In this document: one piece after another, positions 37,020-49,526 of the stretch
How the letters are laid out: every line of letters begins with the position of its first letter
How positions within the stretch are numbered: position 1 is the first letter of the stretch
Origin: Doris montereyensis
Taxonomy: Eukaryota > Mollusca > Gastropoda > Nudibranchia > Dorididae
NCBI GenBank assembly: GCA_037039925.1
Contig: JAXRKP010000085.1
Span: 42,501 to 106,500, forward strand
Length of the DNA stretch: 64,000 nt
Direction: 5' to 3'
Notes under the pieces: model-generated
The model's input: only the letters and a program-made list of their open reading frames with translations
The model's database searches: none
Told to the model about the DNA's origin: nothing
Position numbers and translations under genes: made by a program

Positions 37020-39418
37020 GTAGGGTGCTGTCTTTAATCATAATGTACTACATTATAGTCACTGCTTAAATACCCTCCGCTATAATGCTTCCTCCTCCTC
37101 AATGCGCAAAATCTCAGATTTTTTTGCATAAAGATTTCCCCTCTAAATACCCGTTTCAAAACAAAGATTTTCCCCTAAATGCCTGTCCTCAATGACAACT
37201 GCAGGTATAATTTCTCCAGATTGTTATAAAGTACATCCATAATTGATTGACAAATATTTTTTTTATTATATATGCATGTAATCCCATCTCTAAGAGGACT
37301 AATTTATGGCCATCAATAATTTGTCATGCTTTGTGACCACCCTTCGCATACATGTCCAATGTACTGTAATAAAAGATCACTAGATTTTTCTTGACTCACT
37401 GATAACTGACATTGAGAGCAAATATGGTTGATGCTTTCCGTTTTTTCTATATTAATAATCTTTACATACATATATTTTTTACTTATATAAATGTATAATA
37501 AAGTCATTGGGATTGTACCTATACAGGAAGTTTTAGGAGAAGACAAAATTGTCGAGATTCTCAAGACCAGAGATGTCAAAGTTTACTGGGGGACTGCAAC
37601 GACAGGAAGAATCCATGTTGGCTATTTTGTGCCAATGGCAAAGATTGCTGACTTTCTTCAAGCAGGGTGTGAAGTGAGTTTTTACATTTTTTTTGTTGTT
37701 GTTGTTTTTATCGAAGATTTATTGCCTTTAATAGGGTTCCCACTTATCTTGGAAAACTGGAAAAATCTTGGAATTTGGTTGGAAGAAATTAAGACGGAAA
37801 AGTCTTGGAATTTTTATGAAATATTGCGATCATATTTTTTCCATCTCGGAACTGGACAAGATTTCACACAGGACACAACTGATGTGGCCATTTAATGATG
37901 CTGTTCTCTGTCTTTATTCGTTCTTTCTCAAATCGTCTTGTGAACAGCTAGGCTAACAATTTGTCAGACCTGTCATTCTTTACCATTCAAATGTAATATC
38001 GTTTTAGCATTTTGTCTCATTTACGATTTTACGTTTAGTTCTACCTTCGTTGCACTTTCATCCGATTTCAAGTCGTTCGTTAGAGCCCGTACAAGCCAGA
38101 AATATCTGCTCTCCTGCCTTGGAAAATTTGATGTTTGCATGGAAAAATCTTTGAATTTTTTTTCTGAAAATGAGTGGGAACCCTTAAGTTATCAACTTTT
38201 TTTCATACAGGAAAACAAGATGGATTGAAAATGTCATGACTATTGTAATGTCTTAGGCTTGAACAAGTAGGCTATTTTAAATCTTTTGATGAAATACTCA
38301 GGTATTGTTGCTGCTGAGTTTGCATGTAATTTCACTCTGTATAATTGTTGAAAATATACAGGAGCTATCTCCACTATCAGAGCAACAAGGACTGAGTTAT
38401 GTGAAACTGGAAGGTCATGATCGTCAACGCCTCGCATCATAGCACTTCCGGATAATGAGGATAAATGTCACAGAATTTGACAAATAACCCCCCCCCCCCC
38501 CCCCCACCTAAAACAAACTAAAGGAAATAGAATATGTTGTTGTTTCACTTAATGGGTTGAAGTTGAAGTCAATTCTTTCACACACCTTCCAGTATGATAT
38601 TATAACTTACAACATGTTCATAATTTTGCACTTTGAATTTTGATCCTTTCATGAAAATCATTATTTTGCTTTGCCTTTGTATTTTTCAAATGAATTGAGT
38701 TTGTTTTTTTCTTTCTTTCATTCCATGTAGGTGACAATTCTTCTGGCAGATTTACACGGTTATCTCGACAATTTAAAGTCCCCATGGGATTTGTTGATGT
38801 TACGGACAGAGTATTATGAAGCTATCATCAAGGCCATGCTGCGGTCACTTGGTGTAAATCTGGACAAACTTAAGTTCATAAGGGGAACAGAATACCAGCT
38901 TAGCAGGTAATTGTTTTGTTCTAGAGTGTCTGTTCACCACCTTAGCAAGGCATAACTATCTAGGCATAAATGGTCACGAATGATGTCAAATATTATTTCT
39001 TCGCTCTTTTGGTAGTGGCTCAGAAAGACTGTTTTTAGAAAGCGTGCCCAGAGACAATGATGATTATGAGATTACTCTTTTACCACCATCTTTTTTGTCC
39101 AATGATTAACTACTCAATAGGTTACCGGGTGCAGGGTGACATCAAGTACCGATACAGTATTCGATACTTAGGTTAGGCGGGTGTTTCATTGCATATCTAA
39201 TGACCGTAAGTGAAGGAATGAGTAACAATAACAGCAAAAAGCTTCGTGGATCACAGGCAAAACAATCTTTTTCCAGTCAATTAAAATATTGATTTGACCC
39301 AAGAGTTTATTCGCTAAGAACCTAAAGCAGGCTATTTGAAATCTACCTGTGAAATATGGAGGTTGTGGGTGCAGTGGTTGCTGAGATTAGAGAGGTCAAA
39401 GTTTGAGATGTACAATTA

Positions 39419-39467
<49 letters not shown>

Positions 39468-42400
39468 TATATAAAAGTTCAAATTTTGCTCATTGCAGGG
39501 AGTACACCCTTGATGTGTACAAACTGAGCTCCATTGTGACCGAGCACGATGCGAAGAAGGCTGGTGCTGAGGTTGTCAAGCAGGTGGATCACCCCTTGCT
39601 AAGTGGTCTGCTGTACCCAGGCCTTCAGGCTCTAGACGAGGAGTACCTGAAAGTGGACGCTCAGTTTGGAGGTGTTGACCAACGCAAGATTTTTACATAC
39701 GCAGAAAAGGTGAGCAGCGTATTGGATATTTAGATGGGTGTGGCAAGGGAACAGTCTGAAATTTCAATAGTCATAGAAAGAAGAGTTTCTTTTAATGTAG
39801 CATAAATTTAATTTGTACCAGCTCCAGTTTTGGAGGTGATCAGCTTTTTGTCACAAGAACACCTTTGATTTCCTTCCTTTCTTGAGATATGGTTGAGGTT
39901 TCTTTATTTATGCCTCAGGTTATATTGACATCCTGTGTATAACTTGAACTAATATTATATCATCGCCAACACCACACAATAACAGTGCATTGTAGTTGTT
40001 AGACTTCCATCTGAACACTGCACTATGATGAATTTAGTTTTTTTAAATCTTGAGATGCTGTGTACCATGCTCTACTACTCTTGTACATTATGTGTATCTT
40101 GTTTGATTGTGAAATCCGATACACCACCAAACAAATGTGCCTGTATTTTGGGACAGGCGATCTCGGAGTTTAGGGTCCTAAATTATTTTTTTTTCCAAGA
40201 TTTATTTACTGTTCACAGAATAGAATAACTTAAAAAATATTTTGTTTTCAAAAAAAATATTTATTTCTTCAAGTTCAAGAAAAGTTACACAGGGTATTGC
40301 ACATTAATTTCATTTAGAATTTTCCAAAATGCGTTTCCGCCAGATGAAGCAAATGTGTCGTTTCTCCATGTCCATTCAAACTCCCGTAGGTAGCTGATGA
40401 AGTGATCGCGTGACAAACTCCGACAAATTAAAATGTTGGACCTAACTCCGATAAAAATAATTTAGGACCCTAAACTCCGATATTGCCTTTGGGACAATAC
40501 AAATTTATCTATTTTACTGTTAATGTTATATAAATGCATCAAATCAGAGGGAAATTGAAGATTTCAAGATTGTCAGTTTAAAAAAAATATGTAGAAATCA
40601 AGGAGGGTTGATCATGTCGAGGAGGGTAGACAAGAGGGATATGCATGAGATAACATAAATATTAGTAGATTATTACTCACACGTAGCTGCCAATTATGGC
40701 GCAAAAAAAACCGTATTCTGTACCTTTTTGTGACTGAGTGCATAAGTCTGTATTTACCCTGAAAAGATTGTATTTGAGGGTTGACTGTATTTTTTAAAGA
40801 AAAGAAGGAAACCCTATGTTAATGGTAACGACTCTGAGAGACTGGAGTGGCAGTCTGGAAATGCCATTCTGAGGTAGCAGGACTTTTTATTATTTACCGG
40901 GGGCTAATATCAGTTGAATTATTGATGTTTTCTGGAAAGTAATGGGCCATCATGCAAGTTAGAATTAGTTTGTTTTTTTTTTTGCGCGATCAGAGTTTGT
41001 TTTTTTTTTGAAAATGTTGAAAAGGTTGGCAGTTATACAGTCAGGTCTGGGTTTTTTTATTTGAAAATGTTGGCAGCTATACAGTTTAGTCTGTTTTTTT
41101 ATTTGAAAATGTTGGCAGCTATACAGTTTGGTCTGTTTTTTTATTTGAAAATGTTGGCAGCTATACAGTTTGGTCTGTTTTTTTATTTGAAAATGTTGGC
41201 AGCTATACAGTTTGGTCTTTTTTATTTTTTTTATACAGTTTGGTCTGTTTTTTTATTTGAAAATGTTGGCAGCTTTGCTCATACAATATCCTTTTCCATT
41301 TATTGTAAAACAAGAATTGGTAAATGCATAAAAAGAAAGGTTGTATTTTAAAATCTGCTGACATTCGGTATGAGCTTTATTTACAGTTTCGGAGCATACC
41401 TTCTATGATTCATACTCATGTGTTTTGTGTGTATCTCTTCCTTCTTCTTGCCAATTGTATGACATAATTTATTGGTGCACCACATTTTCCTCCTGAATAA
41501 CTTTTTCCACTTTTCATCTTCTTTGTTTACTCTTGATTTTATTTATTGTAATTTGATGTGATGTCTCTCCACAGTACTTGCCTCATCTAGGATATGCCAA
41601 AAGAGCTCATTTAATGAACCCCATGGGTGAGATTCATTTTCAGATTTTTTTTATTGGGTTGTTGGAATGGGATTTTTTTGGATGGGGGGGGGGGGGCAGT
41701 TGTATTAAACAAAATGTGTTCTTTATTATATTATAGGCAGTGGAAGGGAGGGAGGAATATCAAAAGGACATTTGACAGAATCCAGCCCCTTTCCCTTTTT
41801 CCCTAGCCTTTTGATGTTCAGTGGAGAGAGACATCAGCTCAAGGAGGATTATTGACATATATATGTATGGTTTGGAAGTTTTCGCATTTGTATTGTTATC
41901 TCTGTATTTTGGAGGACCTGGTAGCTGACTTTGTGTGAAGACTTCTGTCTGCTATGCCTGAGTTCGATCACCGCTCTGGGTGTGGGGGGGGATGGCGGGC
42001 TCTACTGGTAGGTCCTACTGTACTTCTTTGCTTTCACTCTTTCGCTCATCCTTCATCTTGCTGGGGTTTTTTTCTGTCTTAATTCACCCATAGATTACTG
42101 CGTGTGGTAAAAAAAAAAAAGTTAAGTTCCTTCAAGGCCATTACAGACCATAGAGCTGGAGCATATCCTGGGAAGTGGAACAGAGGACAAAATGATCACC
42201 TGGCCAGATTTTTACTCCCAAGCCAGTGCTTGGTCCCAAGTCCTGCAGCCTAACCACTCGGCCACCGATGACGCCGTTAACCACATAATACGGTGGATGG
42301 GAGTAAATTTCAGTGGAACAAACAAAAATGCCTGTCTGGGCATTGTTTTTTTCTTGCCTCTTGTCAGCCCAGCAATGATATGAGTTGTTAAGGTTATTCA

Positions 42401-45400
42401 AACTCAGTGAAATCAAAGGTGTCATTGCAAGCAGTGATATGGGTTGTTAAGGTTATTCAAACTCAGTGAAATCAAAGTTGTCATTGCAAGCAATGATATG
42501 GGTTGTTAAGGTTATTCAAACTCAGTGAAATCAAAGATGTCATTGCAAGCAGTGATGTGGGTTGTTAAGGTTATTCAAACTCAGTGAAATCAAAGATGTC
42601 ATTGCAAGCAGTGATATGGGTTGTTAAGGTTATTCAAACTCAGTGAAATCAAAGATGTCATTGCAAGCAGTGATGTGGGTTGTTAAGGTTATTCAAACTC
42701 AGTGAAATCAAAGATGTCATTGCAAGCAGTGACATGGGTTGTTAAGGTTATTCAAACTCAGTGAAATCAAAGATGTCATTGCAAGCAGTGACATGGGTTG
42801 TTAAGGTTATTCAAACTCAGTGAAATCAAAGATGTCATTGCAAGCAGTGATATGGGTTGTTAAGGTCATTCAAACTCAGTGAAATCAAAGATGTCATTGC
42901 AAGCAGTGATATGGGTTGTTAAGGTTATTTCAAACTCAGTGAAATCAAAGTTGTCATTGCAAGCAGTGATGTGGGTTGTTAAGGTTATTCAAACTCAGTG
43001 AAATCAAAGATGTCATTGCAAGCAGTGATGTGGGTTGTTAAGGTTATTCAAACTCAGTGAAATCAAAGGTGGTTATTCAAATTGCAAGCAGTGATGTGGG
43101 TTGTTACGGTTATTCAAACTCAGTGAAATCAAAGGTGTCATTGCAAGCAGTGATATGGGTTGTTACGGTTATTCAAACTCAGTGAAATCAAAGGTGTCAT
43201 TGCAAGCAGTGATATGGGTTGTTACGGTTATTCAAACTCAGTGAAATCAAAGGTGTCATTGCAAGCAGTGACAAGCTACCACATTATGCTGTATACCCAG
43301 AAAAATCAGGACTCTACTCCTGGTTACCCTGCGCTCAACACTATAAGTTTGTGACCTGACCGCTACTATTTCTCTTTTTATTCGTTGTACGTGGATATCA
43401 ACTGTTGGTATTTCACTTTGTTATTTTTTTCCTAGTTCCTGGTCTTGCGGGTAGTAAAATGAGCTCATCCGATCCAGACTCAAAGATTGATCTACTCGAT
43501 TCACCTGAACAAGTGAAGAAAAAATTGAAGAAAGCATTCTGTGAACCAGGAAATATTGAAGACAATGGTATTTTGTCATTTTGCAAATTTGTTCTGTTTC
43601 AACTGAGATCAGCAGGTAAGAAATCTCTCTCAACCTTCTATGCTTCATTTCTTGCTGAGTTGGAGTTAAAAAAAAAATCATTCTTAGGGGTTGGTTATCT
43701 TATGCATTGTCTAAGCAAAATAAACTTTGGAGTTTTTTCTTTTTACCGTAAATGCCTGCTTGTTTTCATATTTTTAAAAATAAATGTTTTTGTATGTAAT
43801 TTAAATTTAAATGAGCGATCAAAAAGAATATGCAGAAATTGCTTTCTTTTCAGATTGGGAGAATATGTAGGGGAAATATTGTTCTTTATATTTATGTTTG
43901 CATTCCATCTGTGTGAATTTATTACTTGTTTTGTGTCAAAGTGTATGGGTGAAGCAATATTCTAATTGTACACTTCAGGCTAGGTAATTGTCACAATCCT
44001 CTAGCAGTTTCTATAAAACTTAATAATGTGAATACAGAAAGTCAATTATTTTATTTACCATACATGGCAAGATGCAATGGGAAATGATTAAGAAAGAGAA
44101 GAATTGTTGAATTGATTCCATTCATAAATTGCGAAAATAAGAGTTAATGGTGTCACCATATATCCCCCACTCTTCCTCCTAGATTTTGAGATTAAGCGCG
44201 CAGCAGACTTTGGTGGTGACGTCAAGTTTAAGACTTATGCTGAACTGGAAGAAGCATTTGCTAAACAGGTAAAATCGTTTGTATCCTTTGTTGAAATAGG
44301 AGGTATTTTTCAAGAGTGAAAGGTTAAGGATTTTTGTTGGCTTAATTCAGGATATGATTCCTTTTCTGTGTTATCATTTTATCTATCTTTCTTTTTCTTT
44401 TTTCAGTTTTAAGATATATATTTTTTTTCATCATGTCTACATTCAGTTGAAATTTTGTTCCTGTATCTACTGCCGTTAATCAGACATATAGCCTAAATCA
44501 ACATGATCGTGGGGGGGGGGGGGGGGGTCTCTCTCTTTGAGAGATCTGACAATTTGTTATTTCGACTTTTGACACTCATTTATTTCAAATCAATGTCTTT
44601 AAATGAGTAAAATTGATGTTTCAGGAAGTCCACCCAGGTGACTTGAAGGTTACTGTTGCTAATTACTTGAGTGAACTGATGAAGCCAATCAGGGAAGAGC
44701 TGCAAACCCCAGAATTGCAGAAACTTGTGGCAAAGGCCTACCCTGTTGAGAAAAAGAGTGAGTCGTCTTTTACTCAGTGGCTCTTAGATTTTGAATTTGA
44801 TTTGATGTACCCACATCCAAAACTAAGGTGATCTCAGGGTTTTTGGTAGGATTTTTGATTTTGCCGGGACTGCCCTGTAAACAACCATGGAATTCTTAAT
44901 GTGCACATACTGGTTGTGATCTGCACACAGGACCTCCTTTTCATTGTCCGGTCTCTGGTAGGACTAGGTGTCGATCAACCTACCTGGACCAGGGGGTATA
45001 TTTTGCTTTTTAAAAAACGTGAGAAAATTTTTCAGCCGTTAGAGGGGCTCGAACCCACTGCCTTTTAGTTGAGAGGCTGACACTGTGCCTCTGGACTACG
45101 GAGTCCCCGTATCTTTTAGTTGATGACAATTATTGGGTTTAATCTATGTTTCCTTTTGTAATAAATAGCTTCATTTTATACAGTCTAAAGAATGTCAATT
45201 TTCTATTTAGATATGCATTTTTATAAATTTTTGTTTTCTTTGATAGTAGGATCCAATGCTGATAACAAATTTATGTATATATAGATCTATCGTTTTGTTT
45301 TTAAAAAAATACTGATTATATTAGAATCGAGATGAATTTACACAAATTGTGATATTTTAAGATGTGTGAATGTGTTTGACTGAAGAAAAAATGTTTTTAA

Positions 45401-47749
45401 ACTTAAATCATTGAATGCCAGTCATTTTGGATTTGTCGGGTGAAGTATGAAGAATTTACTTGTATTTCATTTTTTCTTATTTTTTTTGCACCACAACTTA
45501 AAATATGTTGAAATAATCTTTGCCTTACATATACATGCAATTTCATAACTCCATGACCACCATTAACGGGAAAAGAACCCAGTTTGAAGTTTGCTGATTG
45601 AAAGAACCCAGTTTGAAGTATACTGATGGAAAGAACCCAGTTTGAAGTATGCTGATGGAAAGAACCCAGTTTGAAGTATACTGATGGAAAGAACCCAGTT
45701 TGAAGTATACTGATGGAAAGAACCCAGTTTGAAGTATGCTGATGGAAAGAACCCAGTTTGAAGTATACTGATGGAAAGAACCCAATTTGAAGTATACTGA
45801 TGGAAAGAACCCAGTTTGAAGTATACTGATGGAAAGAACCCAGTTTGAAGTATGCTGATGGAAAGAACCAGTTTGAAGTATACTGATGGAAAGAACCCAG
45901 TTTGAAGTATGCTGATGGAAAGAACCCAGTTTGAAGTATACTGATGAAAGAACCCAGTTTGAAGTATACTGATGGAAAGAACCCAGTTTGAAGTATGCTG
46001 ATGGAAAGAACCCAGTTTGAAGTAGTAGTTTGAAGTACTGATGGAAAGAACCCAGTTTGAAGACTGAAGAAAGAACCCAGTTTGAAGTATGCTGATGGAA
46101 AGAACCCAGTTTGAAGTATGCTGATAGAAAGAACCCAGTTTGAAGTATACTGATGGAAAGAACCCAGTTTGAAGTATACTGATGGAAAGAACCTGATGGA
46201 AACAGTTTGAAGTATGCTGATGGAAAGAACCCAGTTTGAAGTATACTGATGGAAAGAACCCAGTTTGAAGTATACTGATGGAAAGAACCCAGTTTGAAGT
46301 ATGCTGATGGAAAGAACCCAGTTTGAAGTATGCTGATGGATTGATGAAAATTTCTCCGCAGCGGAGGCAAAAGTACATATATGTTTTGCTTGATGATGTC
46401 ATCTTTTAAACACAAAAAAATCGCCTTCCGTGCTGTTTCCTTACAGAGTCGGGCCCTGCAGGTGCAAAAGGTGGTGCAAAACCTGTGGAGGAGGACGTTC
46501 CATCAAGGCTTGATCTGCGTGTCGGAAAATTACGCAAGTCTCACAGGTGAGTAGTTTTTATTTTTTGGCTTTGACAAGTTGCTGTTTGATTGTGACGAGA
46601 GTTGTCTACCAGCATCCAATGGAGATATGGTATTAGTCATGTGTTCGTATAGAATCAAATACAGAGGACGACCAGTCACCACACTGCCAACAACAACACC
46701 AACAACAACACTGAACAACAACGCTGAACAACAACACTGAACAACAACACTGAACAACAACACTGAACAACAACACTGAACAACAACGCTGAACAACAAC
46801 ACTGAACAACAAACTGCTGAACAACAACACTGAACAACACTGAACAACAACACTGAACAACAACTTTAAGACAACAACTGAACAACAACACTGAACCAAC
46901 AACAACACTCCTGAACAACAACACTGAACAACAAATTGACAAACAATAACCATCTGCTGACATGAACAACAACTTCTAAAAGAATTGACAAACAATATGA
47001 GCTTCAGAATATCAGAGACATCGCTGCAAATAGACGACATGGAAAATCTTCTGCACGGAAATCAGAAAGACTGCTAAACTTGACATCTAAGCAAGCGGAC
47101 AGCTTTTACTTCTAATCTCTCATATAGAAAGAAGCCTTTGGCTCTATTATAGAATCTTCTTTTTAACCCTTGTATGGTTTGTATTAGTATATCACATGTC
47201 ACGTATCAATGTGTTTTTCACATCAACGAAAGCAACCCACTTTGTGCATACTTTTGCAGTGGGAATCTAATCTGGGGGGGTTCTCTCCTTCATTTTATTC
47301 AAGTAATTCAGATGTAGTTAAGCCTGAATGTTTCTTTCATTTCAACAAAGGCTGTAGATCATGAGCGGGACCAGCATCAGTTGGGGAGTGAAACCTGTGC
47401 TGAAAGTTAGTGTCCTATCTGTTCTATCTAAGCAAATTCGCACTCACACCATGGAGAAAAGGTGTGCACAGTTGAGAAATGTCTGCCTGCACACACCAAT
47501 AAAAACAAACTTTTCTCGTGTAACGTTCATTTTCATGCTCACAGCGCATTCAGTTGGGATTTTTGTGTCAAACTTTGCACAACACCAAAAATGTACGCAC
47601 ACAGACTAGAAAATATAAGAGGGAACATTGCTAGTGTCCTGTCTAGGAGATGATAATATATTATCACCGGTTCCACTTCATGCTATGAAAACCATGATAT
47701 TCTTCGGCTCTATGAGCAGGAATGGTCTTGAAGTGATAGTAGTAGTGGT

Positions 47750-47780
<31 letters not shown>

Positions 47781-47782
47781 TG

Positions 47783-47834
<52 letters not shown>

Positions 47835-49477
47835 TAGTGGTAGTGGTAGTAGCAGTAGCAGTAGCAGCGTATGGCTACACCCACAAGTTAAACCCATAAA
47901 TCCAGGTTTTAGTTAGTCGTGGGATTTGATGACTGTCTGGTGCCCTCCTTCAAGTCTGGTTGTTTGGCAGTGGAGGATTACATGGTCAAGTGTTTCAGGT
48001 GTTGAAGGAAATTTGCTTGTCTTTAATTATTGTTTATGTATATTGTTTCACCACGCTATCTATTTACTCACCTTATTATCTTTATGTCATATTTCTCCTA
48101 AAATCTAAACATTTAATGATTAATTTAAGTTAAATTTGTTTTTGATTGAAATACATTGATGTATTCTATTATTTTTAGGAATTGTGATAACACAAATACA
48201 ATTTTCTTTTTTAAAGGATTAATAAAGATGATTGAATTGATTGAATTGAATTGATTAAAAGTTAATGAAGTCTCTGAGAGTAAAAATTAGGGTGACTATT
48301 TGGCATAAGATAAAATACAACTTTATTGTCCGAAAGTGGCACATTGTAATGTTGTTACAATACCTTCAATATAATAATATGAAATATTACACATTTTTAC
48401 TATAAATAAATTGTTCTTCACACACAAACAGCTTGCACACATTTAAGCATTACGAGATCAAAACATGTATAACATTACAATATTGCCATATAATGAACGT
48501 GTCCTGTATTGTTAAATGCTGATATTTGTTTCTTTCCTGTGATTAGCACCCCAACGCTGATTCCCTGTATGTGGAGACAGTTGATCTCGGCGAGGAAAGT
48601 CCGCGTACCGTCATTAGTGGCCTTGTGGGATTGGTTCCCATGGAGGAATTGCAAGACAGATTGGGCGTTTTCTTGTGCAATTTAAAACCCCAGAAAATGA
48701 GAGATGTTATGTCACACGCCATGCTCATGTGTGCCTCTGTGTGAGTACTTGCCATTGATTATAGAGGGAAAACATCATTTAGATGATGATGCTGATATGT
48801 TTGTTTGTAACGTTTCATGTCGAGCTACAAGCTATGGCTAATTACAAACCTGTTTTTTTGTTTTGTTTTGTTATTGTATCTGGATAAAACATTTGTGTGA
48901 ACGTGTCTAGTGTCTGCGTGTGTTTAAACATCCAGTGAGGCAGACACAATATGAGTATATACTTACTAATTTGTTATGTCACCTGGTAATACTTTTCCCA
49001 TTTTTATTCATCCTCTTTTTATCATATTCTGTGTAATTACATATTAATATTACATTTACCACAAAAAATTGTCTACTTTTTGACTGCACTGTGTGCTTTG
49101 ATTTTGCAAAACATTAGAAACATTGACAATACTAGTACTAGATCTAATAGGAACAGTTTATTGAGGAAACCATACTTAGATTCAGCTCTCCTTCTGTCTC
49201 GCCTTCGTTTACCAAATAAAATCCAAGGCAGTTTCGGGTCTCAGTCCTTGTCCTGTTCACATGACTCCACCTCTCATTTCCTTGATTTTCAATGGGTTTA
49301 AACAAATGTATTTTTTACCAGTTGTTAGGTTACTCAGTAGTCCAGAGGCAAGGTGTCGGTCTCTCAACCAAAAGGTAGTGGGTTCAAACCCCGCCAATGA
49401 TTGAACCATTTTCTCGAGTTTTTTTCCCTGTCTATTTCTTTGTGTTTGTCTTGTCTTTGTTTTTACAGGGGCTTCAA

Positions 49478-49526
<49 letters not shown>

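Noticed and set aside
43405..43965. 186-residue single-exon protein
   Set aside because: Only 43436-43615 is coding (YARS1 exon 6); the rest is read-through into the intron after a good GTAAGA donor.
45543..46415. 290-residue minus-strand protein opposite YARS1 intron 8
   Set aside because: It is a translation of the 29-bp minisatellite with no flanking exon signals.
46530..47040. Cys/Val-rich minus-strand frames
   Set aside because: Translation of the 13-bp CAACAACACTG repeat.
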